Below are positions 46,388 to 55,370 of a stretch of DNA of 64,000 nt, piece by piece. Location: NCBI RefSeq assembly GCF_016428915.1, contig NZ_JAELTP010000001.1, forward strand, positions 1 to 64,000. The letters are read 5' to 3'. The first letter of the stretch is position 1, and each line of letters begins with the position of its first letter. The translations under genes were made by a program, and so were the position numbers. A model generated the notes under the pieces. It saw nothing but the letters and a program-made list of their open reading frames with translations. It had not been told where the DNA came from and made no database searches. The stretch is from Pandoraea sp. ASV26. Its GTDB lineage: Bacteria > Pseudomonadota > Gammaproteobacteria > Burkholderiales > Burkholderiaceae.

Positions 46388-49134
46388 TTCGTAATCATCC
46401 CTTTCCAGCCACCGCCCACGAGCGCGGCCACATCGGCGAGCGTGAGCATCGGCGCGAGGCCGCCCGGCGTCATCAGATAACGCGCCTCCCACTGCGGATC
46501 GAATTTGTCCTTGAAGCTGCGCAGCCCGCGGAAGTTGTAGAAGCGCGCCCCGTGCGCAAACATCATGCGGCCAAAGCGATGCCAGCGAGGCGCCAACTGG
46601 TGCGTCTGCATCCCCGACATCGGCGCCATGCCGAGGCCGAAACGCTGGTAGCCCTGCGCCTTGAAATGCAGCATCAGCCTGGCGAACAGGAAGTCCATCG
46701 TGCCCGGCGGCGCGTCGGGCACCTGCCGCATCAGGTCGACGCTCGCCTCGATGCGCTGCACGTCAGGGCACATGAGCGTGGCGAAAGCCACGAGGCGCTC
46801 CTCACGGCGCACGAGCGCCACCGGCTGACGCACAACGTAGGCTTCGTCGAATGCGCCGAGCGAGAAGCCCTTCTCGCGCGTGTGCTGACGCGCCAGCCAT
46901 GCGTCCGAGACCCGCCGCATTTCCGCGAGATGCGGCGCGACGGCTTCGGGCGGCACGATCTCCAGCGTCAGTCCTTCGCGCTCGCCGCGTGCGGCGCCAT
47001 GCCGCAGATTCGCCCGGCGCGCCCCTTGCAGACTGAAGTCCGGCAGCGAGACGAACGCCTCCTCGCCGAGCTTGTAGGCGCGCAATCCGGCGTCGATATA
47101 CAACGGCAACGCCTGCGGACGCGTCTTGTAGAACGCGGCGCGCCCGCCATGCGCGTCGGCCAGTTCGATGAACCGCCAGATCAGTTCGGGCCACTCCTTC
47201 TGATCGCCGACCGGGTCCGAGAGCGACACCCACGAGCGGCGATGCTTCGCGTACATGATGAAGGCGTTGCCCGACGGCGAGAACAGAAAGCTCTTGTCGC
47301 CCATGAGCGCAAGGCAGGCGTCGGCGGCCGGTTGCTTGCGGATAATCGCCTTCGCCCGCGCCAGTTCCTCTTCGCTCGCCGGTACCATCGCGCCGGGCGA
47401 CTGACGCAACAGTTGCCACAGCGAGAGACCCAGCCCGATCACGGCCACGACCATCAGCGCGCGCATCGAGCGCGGCGCATCGCCGTCGAACGTGAACTGC
47501 CACCAGAGCTGATTCGCGTAGCCCACGCGCCGGTACGACATGAACATCAGCCACGTACACGCGCCCAGCACCGAGAGCACCGCAATGATCCAGCCCGGCT
47601 CGAATTTCTGCGTAAAGAGCGACGAGCGCCGGTCGAACTGCTTGCGCGAGACGAGCAGCAGCGTGGCGAGCACGGCCAGAACAAAGCACTCCGACAACGC
47701 GATGCCCTTCGGAATCGCGAGCACCGCCGCAACGATCGTCAGCGCGAGCGACCCCCACCACGCCGCATCGAGCCGGTGCAACAACCCGCGCGCGAGGAAC
47801 AGCATCGCCAACCCGGCCACGCTGCCGAGCAAGTGCGACACCTCCACCAGGAACAGCGGCACGTGATTGCGCAGGAAGTCTTCGGCGTCGCGCGTGGCGG
47901 GCGTCACCCCCGAGATCAGGAGCATCACCCCGGCGACCAGCGTAAGCGCCGCCAGCAGCCCGGGGAAGAGCCGCACGGCGGCGCGCCCGATCGGCGCCGC
48001 CGGCCCCTGGCGCAGCTCGAACCCGGCGAGCAGGCACGCCGCGAGCATCAGCGGCAACAGGTAGTAGATCCCGCGATAGAGCACCAGCGCCCCCGCCACC
48101 TGACTGATGGGCGCGTGGCCGTTCGTCGCGAGCAGAATCACGGCCTCGAACACGCCCACGCCACCCGGCACATGACTGAGCACGCCGAGCGCCATGGCAA
48201 TGGCATAGAAGACGACGAAGGTCGGCAGATCCACCACGCCCGCCGGCAGCAGGCACCACAGCGCAGCGGCGGCCATGCCCAGATCGGCGGCAGAGATCAG
48301 CAACTGGCGCAACGCGAGACGAAGCGGCGGCAGCGGAATCGCCCAGCGGCCGAAGAGCGACACCGAGCGCTTGCGGGTGCACAGCACGAGGAAGGCGGCA
48401 GCCCCCGCGAGCAGCAACACGGCGAGGGCCTGCAACAGCCACGCCGGAATCGGCACTAGCGCCGAGACGCGCGACGCGCCCCACAACATGCCGAGCGAGC
48501 CGAACACCGTCATGCCCAGCCCGAACGCCCCGGCGTTGAAGGCCACGGCGTGCGCGACCTTCGAGGCGTCGATCCCGGCGGCGGCGTACATGCGCATGCG
48601 CACGGTGCCGCCGGTGAGCACGCCGAGCCCGACGGAATTACCCAATGCGTAGGCGATGAACGACGTGAGCACGACCGTCGAGCGCTTCACCGTCGCCCCG
48701 GCAAAGCGAAGCCCGGAGATGTCGTAGCCGGTAAGGGCCGCGTAGCTCGCGAGGGTTGCCAACATGGCAAGCACCAGACGCGTCACAGGCGTGTCGTGAA
48801 TCGCGGCGACGATGTTGTCGTAATGCACGTGACGCAGCATGTGATGCAGCGCGTCGAAGACGAAGAGCCCGAGCAGGGCAACGCCGGCCACGATCAGCCA
48901 GGGCCGGGAGGCACTCCAGGGAAAGCGCCGGAGCCAGCGCAAGGGCGCGGGCAACGCGAGCCAGGCGGCCTCGACGGGTGGAGGAGAGGAAGGGGGCGGC
49001 GGCCCGGGCGGGTTGCCACCGGCCCCGCCGGCGGCAGATGCCGCAGCGCTGGGCCCACCGGCAGCCATCGGCTGAGGCACGGGGGAAGAGACGTCGGCGG
49101 GCCGGCTCGGGCGCGCACGGAAGGGTTCTGTCAT
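46384..49134 (-). CDS. mprF: bifunctional aminoacyl-phosphatidylglycerol synthase/flippase (MprF/LpiA)
   Basis: At 916 residues it has about 14 predicted helices in the N-terminal flippase part (from about residue 75, e.g. YDISGLRFAGATVKRSTVVLTSFIAYALGNSVG) and a cytoplasmic C-terminal DUF2156 synthase domain (FLFSPSGNAFIMYAKHRRSWVSLSDPVGDQ; GLGMAPMSGM; YNFRGLRSFKDKFDPQWEARYL). It transfers Lys or Ala from tRNA to phosphatidylglycerol and flips the product outward, lowering surface charge and sensitivity to cationic peptides. Residues 1-60 are Pro/Gly/Ala-rich. It is the first gene of the mprF-acvB operon. Confidence 0.93.
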   Translation of the reverse strand: MTEPFRARPSRPADVSSPVPQPMAAGGPSAAASAAGGAGGNPPGPPPPSSPPPVEAAWLALPAPLRWLRRFPWSASRPWLIVAGVALLGLFVFDALHHMLRHVHYDNIVAAIHDTPVTRLVLAMLATLASYAALTGYDISGLRFAGATVKRSTVVLTSFIAYALGNSVGLGVLTGGTVRMRMYAAAGIDASKVAHAVAFNAGAFGLGMTVFGSLGMLWGASRVSALVPIPAWLLQALAVLLLAGAAAFLVLCTRKRSVSLFGRWAIPLPPLRLALRQLLISAADLGMAAAALWCLLPAGVVDLPTFVVFYAIAMALGVLSHVPGGVGVFEAVILLATNGHAPISQVAGALVLYRGIYYLLPLMLAACLLAGFELRQGPAAPIGRAAVRLFPGLLAALTLVAGVMLLISGVTPATRDAEDFLRNHVPLFLVEVSHLLGSVAGLAMLFLARGLLHRLDAAWWGSLALTIVAAVLAIPKGIALSECFVLAVLATLLLVSRKQFDRRSSLFTQKFEPGWIIAVLSVLGACTWLMFMSYRRVGYANQLWWQFTFDGDAPRSMRALMVVAVIGLGLSLWQLLRQSPGAMVPASEEELARAKAIIRKQPAADACLALMGDKSFLFSPSGNAFIMYAKHRRSWVSLSDPVGDQKEWPELIWRFIELADAHGGRAAFYKTRPQALPLYIDAGLRAYKLGEEAFVSLPDFSLQGARRANLRHGAARGEREGLTLEIVPPEAVAPHLAEMRRVSDAWLARQHTREKGFSLGAFDEAYVVRQPVALVRREERLVAFATLMCPDVQRIEASVDLMRQVPDAPPGTMDFLFARLMLHFKAQGYQRFGLGMAPMSGMQTHQLAPRWHRFGRMMFAHGARFYNFRGLRSFKDKFDPQWEARYLMTPGGLAPMLTLADVAALVGGGWKGMITK

Positions 49135-49631
49135 GTATCGGTCGAGCCTTCGGCCGGCACGACGCCATCTACGGGACGCCGCCCCTAAAGCCTACGGGCG
49201 AGTCGGAGCCTGTCTGGCCGATAGCTTACACCGCGATGCGTGACAGGTCTTGTCGGTGGCGGCTGACAAAACCGCCGGCAACGCGGCCCAAAACGCGGCC
49301 GCCATGCCCCGCGAGGCCCGTGGGACGGGCAATTGCGCCCGATTTCCGGTGACGCGAGAGGGTATCGGCGGCGCCATATCGGTGACAGCCCGCGCGCCGC
49401 CCCCGTCGCACGGTCCGGGAGCACGACGATTGCGCATGACTATGGGTGCGTATTCGCGATACGTGCAACTTAATGTAAAATGCGGGCTTTTTACTAGGTA
49501 CTTGGACGAAGTTTTTCCTAAACTTCGATTTCCAAGATCGCCGCAATGCGGCACGTGCGCACACCGAACCATTCTGACTCCGAAGAGAGTCGATTCGCGG
49601 TTCGAAGCATCGTGCGCGGGGGGAAGTTGAA
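49135..49631. other. intergenic region before the beta-lactamase-family gene
   Basis: About 500 bp between the divergent mprF and hydrolase genes. No gene is visible; the right part (49460-49560) is clearly AT-richer than its surroundings and probably contains the promoters. No operator palindrome stood out. Confidence 0.45.
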
Positions 49632-50912
49632 ATGAATGTCGAACGGCATCGCCGTCCGGCAGGGGCACGTTTGAACACGCCGTTGGCATTGCGATGCAAT
49701 TCGCAGGCCGTCGTGCGTGCTACAGGTCGATGCGGTGCGTCTGTGCGCCGTGCGATCCTGGGTGTCCTGCTGGGCACTGCCACAATGATGATGACGAGCC
49801 AGGCGCTCGCACAAACCCAAACCGCCTCGCAGCCAGATGCCGCGAGCGCGGGCAATACGGTCGTCGCGCTGCCCTCGGCCGACGCGGCCACGCCGATCAG
49901 ACCGGCCGTCCCGATCGGCCAGTCGACCATCGCGCAGGGGGTGGAGCAGATCAAGGAGCGCTACAACCTGTCGCACGTATGGCTGCGCACCGAATCGGAT
50001 GCCGGTAGCGTGCTCGAAGCGGCCACGTCCGGTGACGAGGTCCAGCAGTTGCTGCCCGTCGCCAGTCTGTCGAAGTCGGTGACAGCCATTGGCATCGCGC
50101 TGCTCGTGCAACAAGGCAAGCTCTCGCTCGACGCCAAACTCGGCGATTTGCTAGACACCTATGCGAAGCAGCACGGCAAGCCGCTCGATCCGTCGCTGCG
50201 GGACCTGACCGTACGACGCCTCCTCGCGCATCGCGCGGGCCTCGCGACGAACGGCTTCAACGATCCCGTCAACGGCTTGTTCAGCGGGCTCGCGATCCGG
50301 CGGGTGGGCGGGAGCGCCGACTTCTTCAACTATCTGGACGCGGGCGACGCGGGGCATTCGAGCGGCAAATCCGACTTCGTCTACTCCAACGTCTCGTATC
50401 TGCTGCTCGGCATGGTGATCGAAGCCGTTTCCGGCGAAGCGTACAAGGACTTCTGCGAGCAGCACATCTTCGCGCCACTCGGCGTGACGGATGCCAAGCT
50501 GCCCGATAGCTGGCGTTTGCTGGCGCCGTTCGCAGGGTGGCAGATGTCGACGGGGGCACTGCTCAAGGTGTGGAACGTATTCGACATTCGCCATCCGAGT
50601 CTGCTCACCGAGAAGACGCTGCGCACGCTGCTGCTCGACAAGCAGTCGGGGCCGATCAATGCCGATCGCGACGTGTATTACACGCTCGGCGTGTTCTTGC
50701 TGGCCGGCGCGAATGATCGCAGCTATCGGATCAGTCACGACGGCATTGCCGACTTCTTCCGCACGCAGTCGACCTATTACACCGTGGTGGAAAAGACCGT
50801 GCCCGGCGATAGCTGGGCGCTCGTGGTGTCGCCCATTCCGTCGCGCGGCCAGTTCGGGGCGATTCAGCGCGACGTGCGCCGGATCATTCGACAGGCGCGG
50901 CTGGTGCCTTAA
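49632..50912 (+). CDS. serine beta-lactamase/penicillin-binding-like hydrolase (class C fold)
   Basis: The 426-residue exported protein has a long twin-charged N-terminus, a hydrophobic segment (AILGVLLGTATMMMTSQALAQ) and a beta-lactamase-class-C domain. The nucleophile motif is SLSK (Ser145-Lys148) and the second motif is YSN in FVYSNVSYLLLGMVIE. The family includes esterases, D-aminopeptidases and true AmpC enzymes. The usual KTG triad is not clear (a SHDG segment is the nearest match), so I would not call it a resistance enzyme. It overlaps the convergent GIY-YIG gene by 29 bp. Confidence 0.85.
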   Translation: MNVERHRRPAGARLNTPLALRCNSQAVVRATGRCGASVRRAILGVLLGTATMMMTSQALAQTQTASQPDAASAGNTVVALPSADAATPIRPAVPIGQSTIAQGVEQIKERYNLSHVWLRTESDAGSVLEAATSGDEVQQLLPVASLSKSVTAIGIALLVQQGKLSLDAKLGDLLDTYAKQHGKPLDPSLRDLTVRRLLAHRAGLATNGFNDPVNGLFSGLAIRRVGGSADFFNYLDAGDAGHSSGKSDFVYSNVSYLLLGMVIEAVSGEAYKDFCEQHIFAPLGVTDAKLPDSWRLLAPFAGWQMSTGALLKVWNVFDIRHPSLLTEKTLRTLLLDKQSGPINADRDVYYTLGVFLLAGANDRSYRISHDGIADFFRTQSTYYTVVEKTVPGDSWALVVSPIPSRGQFGAIQRDVRRIIRQARLVP

Positions 50913-51249
50913 CGGCGGCGGCACGCTCGGCGTCGCCGGCGACATCGACAGCGACGTCGCCGAAATCGCACACGAACGTGCCGGCGATGAGCGCGCGCTT
51001 CTGCGACGCGCTCAACTGCTTGATACGGTATTCGGCCCGCGAGGCTGCGGCCCGATCGGCGAACGTGAGCGAGAGCAGCACGCGCGACGGGGGATAGGCA
51101 CGCGTGAAACGCGCGCCCTTGCCCGCGACGTGCGCGGCATAACGCGCGTCCACATCGACGGTGATGCCGGTGTAGATGCGTCCGCCCGCACACTCCAGCA
51201 AATAGAGGAACCACGGCTTGGGTGCTGTGGCGATCGTGACGTTGTTCAT
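50884..51249 (-). CDS. GIY-YIG domain protein (UPF0213/YhbQ-like)
   Basis: This 121-residue protein has the GIY-YIG nuclease core: FLYLLECAGGRIYTGITVDVDARYAAHVAGKGARFTRAYPP, with Tyr-Leu-Leu and Tyr-Thr-Gly at the two signature places and the conserved Arg and a Glu in SRAEYRIKQL. The YhbQ-type stand-alone domain has a suggested DNA-repair role. A 30-residue Ala/Val/Pro-rich tail follows the domain. It lies beside the T3SS translocon operon, 160 bp past its last gene, but is probably unrelated. Confidence 0.88.
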   Translation of the reverse strand: MNNVTIATAPKPWFLYLLECAGGRIYTGITVDVDARYAAHVAGKGARFTRAYPPSRVLLSLTFADRAAASRAEYRIKQLSASQKRALIAGTFVCDFGDVAVDVAGDAERAAAVKAPAAPVE

Positions 51250-51409
51250 TCCAGACGCGCGAGTGCTTCCTGCATCGATTCATTGACGGCCCTGCGGGAC
51301 CGACGCCTATTGTAATTCTGTCGTCGAGGACCGGGAAAACATCGAAAATTCCCGCGACCTGCGCAGGCGGGCATTGAAGCGGCCGACAAAAACCCGAATC
51401 GGGGCAAGC

Positions 51410-51886
51410 TCAGCGTGTCGCCAGGCTTGGCATCGCCGGTCGTGCGGTGTGACGGGACGCGATCCGATCGTGCTCGCGACTGAACACGAGCCAGCGGTCG
51501 CCGTCTTCGTCGCGCCAGAATGCGCCCTCGCGCTCGAGGATGGCCGCGAGCCGCAACCTCACGCTGCGCACGCGCGCATCGCTCACGCCGGGCAGAATCA
51601 TCCCCCGGACGTAGCTCAGGTGCGGGACGGTGCGCAGCAAGGTGCGGATCAACTGACAGAAGCGTCGCACGGCGTGCTCGCTCGCGTTCGCTTCGGCGTC
51701 GAGCCGGAAATCGGTGATCGTCAGCACGGCGCCCGCCGCGACTTTATCGAGACGATGGCACAGGGACAGCTCGCCGTTCTCGACGCGCTGTCCCAATTCG
51801 ATGCCGGTGCGTTCGCAGACTTCGACGCGCGCCGTAAAACGGTGAGTCCTGAAAAATGCCGCAACGGCGCGCTCGCAGACTGTCAT
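51410..51886 (-). CDS. putative type III secretion regulator/chaperone, LcrR-like
   Basis: This 158-residue protein is the last gene of the translocon operon, 4 bp after SctB. Segments LTITDFRLDAEA, FCQLIRTLLRTVPHLSYVRGMILP and RLRLAAILEREGA recall LcrR/PcrR proteins of Ysc-type systems as I remember them. Those genes lie next to lcrG-lcrV-lcrH in Yersinia. No signal or membrane segment is seen. The family assignment is tentative; association with the T3SS operon by position is firm. Confidence 0.5.
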   Translation of the reverse strand: MTVCERAVAAFFRTHRFTARVEVCERTGIELGQRVENGELSLCHRLDKVAAGAVLTITDFRLDAEANASEHAVRRFCQLIRTLLRTVPHLSYVRGMILPGVSDARVRSVRLRLAAILEREGAFWRDEDGDRWLVFSREHDRIASRHTARPAMPSLATR

Positions 51887-51890
51887 GGGC

Positions 51891-52565
51891 TTATCGGATG
51901 GTGTCGTACATCTTCGTGACCTGCTGTCCGATCATGCCGTACATCGAGCGCGACACGTCACGAATGTCGGCGCTCGTTGCATCGATTCGCTGACGCAGCC
52001 GATCGTTGGTGCGACGCGTCTCGTCGGTGAGCGACATTTCGAACTCGCCCAGCACGTCGTTGTCGCGCCCGTCGAGCGATTTGTCGTTCGACACGACATC
52101 GAAGGGCGACTTTACGAACTGGCCGAAGCCCTTCGTCGTCTCACCGACCGCGGTGCCAACGACTCTGAGCTTGCCCAGTTCGCCGCCGAAACCTGCGGCC
52201 CCCGACCCCACGCCGCCGACAAACGAAAAGCTTCCCGAAACGATGCTACCGACGGCCGAGAGCAGGCCCGCGTTGTAGTGCGACTGGTTGGCCTTGTACT
52301 TTTCGGCGCGCGCCGTCACACCCCGCTCGAAGACCATGGCATCGTGACGCGTGCGATACGATTGATCGGTGTTGCGCTCCGCGACTCGCATGGCGAGAAA
52401 CAGTGTGATGAGCGTTTGTGCGGACTGAAGTCCATCGGCCTTTTCGCGGATGCGTGGCAGCACTTGCGAACCTTCGCTGCCGGACTCGGCACGTTGCTGT
52501 GCTTCCGATGCCGCGATGTCCGTCTGACGGTAAGCCGGATACGTGGAATTCAATGCGGTCGTCAT
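51891..52565 (-). CDS. sctB: T3SS translocon protein SctB (IpaC/SipC/YopD-like)
   Basis: The 224-residue protein follows SctE in the operon and has one hydrophobic Gly/Ser-rich segment (about 103-130, AGLLSAVGSIVSGSFSFVGGVG). Flanking regions are polar and helical, and the C-terminus (DETRRTNDRLRQRIDATSADIR) has coiled-coil character. The minor translocator usually has exactly this layout: one transmembrane segment, smaller than SctE, and no signal peptide. It inserts with SctE into the host membrane to form the pore. It is shorter than YopD (about 300). Confidence 0.75.
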   Translation of the reverse strand: MTTALNSTYPAYRQTDIAASEAQQRAESGSEGSQVLPRIREKADGLQSAQTLITLFLAMRVAERNTDQSYRTRHDAMVFERGVTARAEKYKANQSHYNAGLLSAVGSIVSGSFSFVGGVGSGAAGFGGELGKLRVVGTAVGETTKGFGQFVKSPFDVVSNDKSLDGRDNDVLGEFEMSLTDETRRTNDRLRQRIDATSADIRDVSRSMYGMIGQQVTKMYDTIR

Positions 52566-52624
52566 GTCTTTACTCCGATTAGCGAAGACGCGGTGAGTAC
52601 CGCGCCTGAGAACTCAATGGCAGA

Positions 52625-54133
52625 TCATGCGCGGGCCGACGAGGCGGCCATCCGAATGCGCATCTCGCCGGTTTTCTGCACTTGCTCGCCCGCCGATACC
52701 GCGATGTCGCTCTGCTGGCCCACGAGCGATTCCATGGACTTCGCCGCGCGCTTCTTGTCGTCTGCGTTCATTTGCATGAGCATCTGCAACCACATCATGT
52801 CGACGGCGAGGTCACGGGCGTCCAGTTGCAGCTTCGAGCGTTGCACGCCGATAATCCCCTGCCCCATGGCGTTTGCCCCGGAGAACACACCACGCACGGC
52901 CGTGGAGAGCGACCACGTCCCGCGCGCCAGCGCGAAGTAACCTTGCGTGTTCATGCCCGACGTGAACGACTTCGTCAGCCCCTTGGCGGTCACGGCCTTA
53001 CCCCGCGCAACCTGCTTCGCAGCGTTCTTCGCTACCTTGTCGAAGGCTCGCGAAGCCATCTGCTCGACCATCTGTTGCGTGAACTGCTCGGCCATGCGAT
53101 TGAAGCCGGCTTTCGCGAGCCTGCGCGCGCCTTGCGTGCCGCTTTGCAGCAGCGATTGGCCTACGCGCTTACCCACCTCGTTGCCGACCACGAAGCCGAT
53201 CTCCGAGACCACGCGCGTCTTGACCGCATTGACGGCGGCTTTGTCGCCTGACTTGAGCGCTTGCTCCAGCGCTTCCCCTGCGCCCGCCTTGAACACGCGA
53301 CTCGCCGCTTTGGTCGTCGCTCGCTTGGCGAGAAAGCCCTTGATCGACGTGCCGAAGCCGATGACCATGCCAAGCATCTGGAACGCCAACTGCGCATGCC
53401 CCCACTTGGTCGCTTCCTTCTCGTGATACGCCGCGTTCTTCGGATCGACGAGCGCCATCGTCTTGTGGAATGCCGCGCCGAGCCCTGCAATGCCTGAGCC
53501 GACATCGGCCACGCCGCCGGCGATCATCAGCGGGTTCATGGTGAGAACGCCCGTCACAACCTTGACCGCGCCGACCACCACGTCGACCGCCGCAATGAGC
53601 CAGTCGAACACCACACCGAAGATGCCGCCCTTGCGCGCCTTGTTCGCGTCTTCGGTGTTCTTGTCCATTTGTTCGCGGAACTTCTGGATGTCATCCTGAC
53701 GCAGCTTCTCTTGCCGCGCGCCCAACAACTCCAGCGCGCGCTGCGTGGATTTTGCGGTGTCACCCAACGCGTCCATCGCGATCATCGACGCCATCATCGC
53801 CAGCGTGGACGGATCCACGTCTTCGAGCGCCGACAGGCTGGTTGCGCCCTGCGCGTTGGACGAGCGCAACGCCTCGGCCGCCATTCCGGAGCCGACCGAA
53901 AAGAGACGATTCAGCAAGCGGGAGAACGCGCCCTCGGCGTCCTGCCAGTCGACATGGGTCGACTTATCGGGCGCGAAGTCCTCGGGGCGCAGCCAATCGG
54001 TGCGCTGGCGTCGTTTGCGAGCGGCATTGCCCGAATCGACCGCCTCGTCAGCGGAAGCGGCTGCGGACGCGTCGGCGACGCTGTCGGTCCAAAGCGGCAT
54101 ATAGCCGGCGCTCGTGGAATGGATGACTGTCAT
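52625..54133 (-). CDS. sctE: T3SS major translocon protein SctE (IpaB/SipB/YopB-like)
   Basis: The 502-residue protein has a long helical N-terminal part (KLRQDDIQKFREQMDKNTEDANKARKGG). A hydrophobic hairpin follows (about 170-225: VFDWLIAAVDVVVGAVKVVTGVL, MNPLMIAGGVADVGSGIAGLGAAF), then a helix-rich C-terminal half (KWGHAQLAFQMLGMVIGFGTSIKGFLA). Two membrane segments after a coiled coil is the hallmark of the major translocator. It is held by the SycD-type chaperone encoded 4 bp upstream (start overlap). No signal peptide, as expected of a type III substrate. Confidence 0.85.
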   Translation of the reverse strand: MTVIHSTSAGYMPLWTDSVADASAAASADEAVDSGNAARKRRQRTDWLRPEDFAPDKSTHVDWQDAEGAFSRLLNRLFSVGSGMAAEALRSSNAQGATSLSALEDVDPSTLAMMASMIAMDALGDTAKSTQRALELLGARQEKLRQDDIQKFREQMDKNTEDANKARKGGIFGVVFDWLIAAVDVVVGAVKVVTGVLTMNPLMIAGGVADVGSGIAGLGAAFHKTMALVDPKNAAYHEKEATKWGHAQLAFQMLGMVIGFGTSIKGFLAKRATTKAASRVFKAGAGEALEQALKSGDKAAVNAVKTRVVSEIGFVVGNEVGKRVGQSLLQSGTQGARRLAKAGFNRMAEQFTQQMVEQMASRAFDKVAKNAAKQVARGKAVTAKGLTKSFTSGMNTQGYFALARGTWSLSTAVRGVFSGANAMGQGIIGVQRSKLQLDARDLAVDMMWLQMLMQMNADDKKRAAKSMESLVGQQSDIAVSAGEQVQKTGEMRIRMAASSARA

Positions 54134-54648
54134 GTTGTTTTAGGTTCCGAAGAGACATTCAGCGCGTCGCGCCGCGCACGGGCCGAGCGCGCCAGCGTGT
54201 CGTGCTGAGGCTGCTGGGCGCATACGCGCAACGTTGCGTCATATGACTTGCGTGCAAATTCCCGGTTGCCCATTTGCTCGTAGCTCATTCCCGCGAGATA
54301 CGGTGGACGCGGGTCCGAGGCGCGGATCACGCCCGCCTTCGCGAAGCATGGCAGTGCCTGCTCGTGCTGCCCGAGTCGCTGGTAGCAAAGTCCGAGTCCG
54401 TACCAGTCGTCGAACGACCATTGGTCGAGCGTGGCGAGCACGAAGTACACGCGCTGCGCTGCGGCGATCTGTCCCTGCGCGAAACGCTGACCCGCGTGCG
54501 CACGCACACGTGCGAGGTCGTCCTCGTCGAGATCGGCCAGCATGCGCAGCGCGCCGCCGCTTTCGAAGAATCGCGAGAGGACTTCCTGCATGTCGTGCGC
54601 ATCGAGCGCTTCTGCCGGCGCGGCTTCCGGGAACATTGGCATGCTCAC
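54130..54648 (-). CDS. T3SS class II translocator chaperone, SycD/LcrH/SicA-like
   Basis: The 172-residue all-helical TPR chaperone has ARVRAHAGQRFAQGQIAAAQRVYFVLATLDQWSFDDWYGLGLCYQRLGQHEQALPCFAKAGVI and DPRPPYLAGMSYEQMGNREFARKSYDATLRVC. Three TPR repeats with the family pattern bind translocators before export. Both flanking genes overlap it (ATGA at each junction), so it is translated together with the tip-like protein and SctE. Confidence 0.92.
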   Translation of the reverse strand: MSMPMFPEAAPAEALDAHDMQEVLSRFFESGGALRMLADLDEDDLARVRAHAGQRFAQGQIAAAQRVYFVLATLDQWSFDDWYGLGLCYQRLGQHEQALPCFAKAGVIRASDPRPPYLAGMSYEQMGNREFARKSYDATLRVCAQQPQHDTLARSARARRDALNVSSEPKTT

Positions 54649-55280
54649 GTGCGCATGGATCCGTTGATCTGGTTGAGCTGCGAGCCTTGCGAGCTGTAGA
54701 TGGTGTTCACCAGCGTCGAGGCACCGTTGTATTCCTGAAGCTTCTTGTTGATCTTGATCTGATCGACGGTGCGGCTATCCGACGCCTGTTCGGTGAAGCC
54801 CTCGGCGGCGGCCTTGAGCGAGCGCAGTTGTGCCGCCGTGTACTCACCTGTGTATGTCGAGTAGCCAGGCTCGCCAACCAGCTTGTCGCGGCTCTCCCAC
54901 TCCTTCAACGTCTTCTTGGTCCCGTCTGCGTAGACGGTGATCTCGATGTTGTGCTTGTCGAAGAATGCGCGAATGCCGTCGCCGACGGTCTTTTTTACTG
55001 AGGTGTCCGAACCGATTTCGTTGATCAGCGATTCGATCTGATTCGCTGCCTCGCGCGCCTCTTGCCCTTCCTTTTGGCGCCGCTGCATTTCGTGAATCAT
55101 GTTCTGCGCTTCGCCGTTGTTCATCTCCATCATCAACATCGCGTATTGCGCGATCGTTCCGTGAAAATCCGGCATTTTCGACACGCGATTGAGCGCGGCG
55201 TTACTCGGAGAAGCGGCCCCTTGGGCAGTGGAGACACGAAAGGTTTGCGGGATGGACGGGAAGCCCGAAAGAGACATCAT
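54645..55280 (-). CDS. T3SS needle-tip or filament translocator (EspA/SseB-like), putative SctA
   Basis: The 211-residue protein has an N-terminal helix (FHGTIAQYAMLMMEMNNGEAQNMIHEMQRRQKEG), a central domain (ITVYADGTKKTLKEWESRD) and a C-terminal amphipathic helix (VDQIKINKKLQEYNGASTLVNTIYSSQ). SseB and EspA end the same way, and tip proteins (LcrV, Bsp22) have terminal coiled-coil helices of this type. Position upstream of sycD-sctE-sctB matches tip genes. The start at 55280 has AGGA nine bases before it. Exact class (filament or tip) is unproven. Confidence 0.6.
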   Translation of the reverse strand: MMSLSGFPSIPQTFRVSTAQGAASPSNAALNRVSKMPDFHGTIAQYAMLMMEMNNGEAQNMIHEMQRRQKEGQEAREAANQIESLINEIGSDTSVKKTVGDGIRAFFDKHNIEITVYADGTKKTLKEWESRDKLVGEPGYSTYTGEYTAAQLRSLKAAAEGFTEQASDSRTVDQIKINKKLQEYNGASTLVNTIYSSQGSQLNQINGSMRT

Positions 55281-55370
55281 GAGAATAGATCCTGGAGTAA
55301 GTGAATTCGAGGTGAGAGGCAAGGTAAGGAGCACTGGAAACAGCACTCGCTAGCCGATGCGTGCACTCGG

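Noticed and set aside
49632-50912. Acquired beta-lactamase resistance gene
   Set aside because: It has the fold and SxxK/YSN motifs, but the KTG motif is unclear, there is no AmpR-like neighbour, and no mobile element surrounds it.
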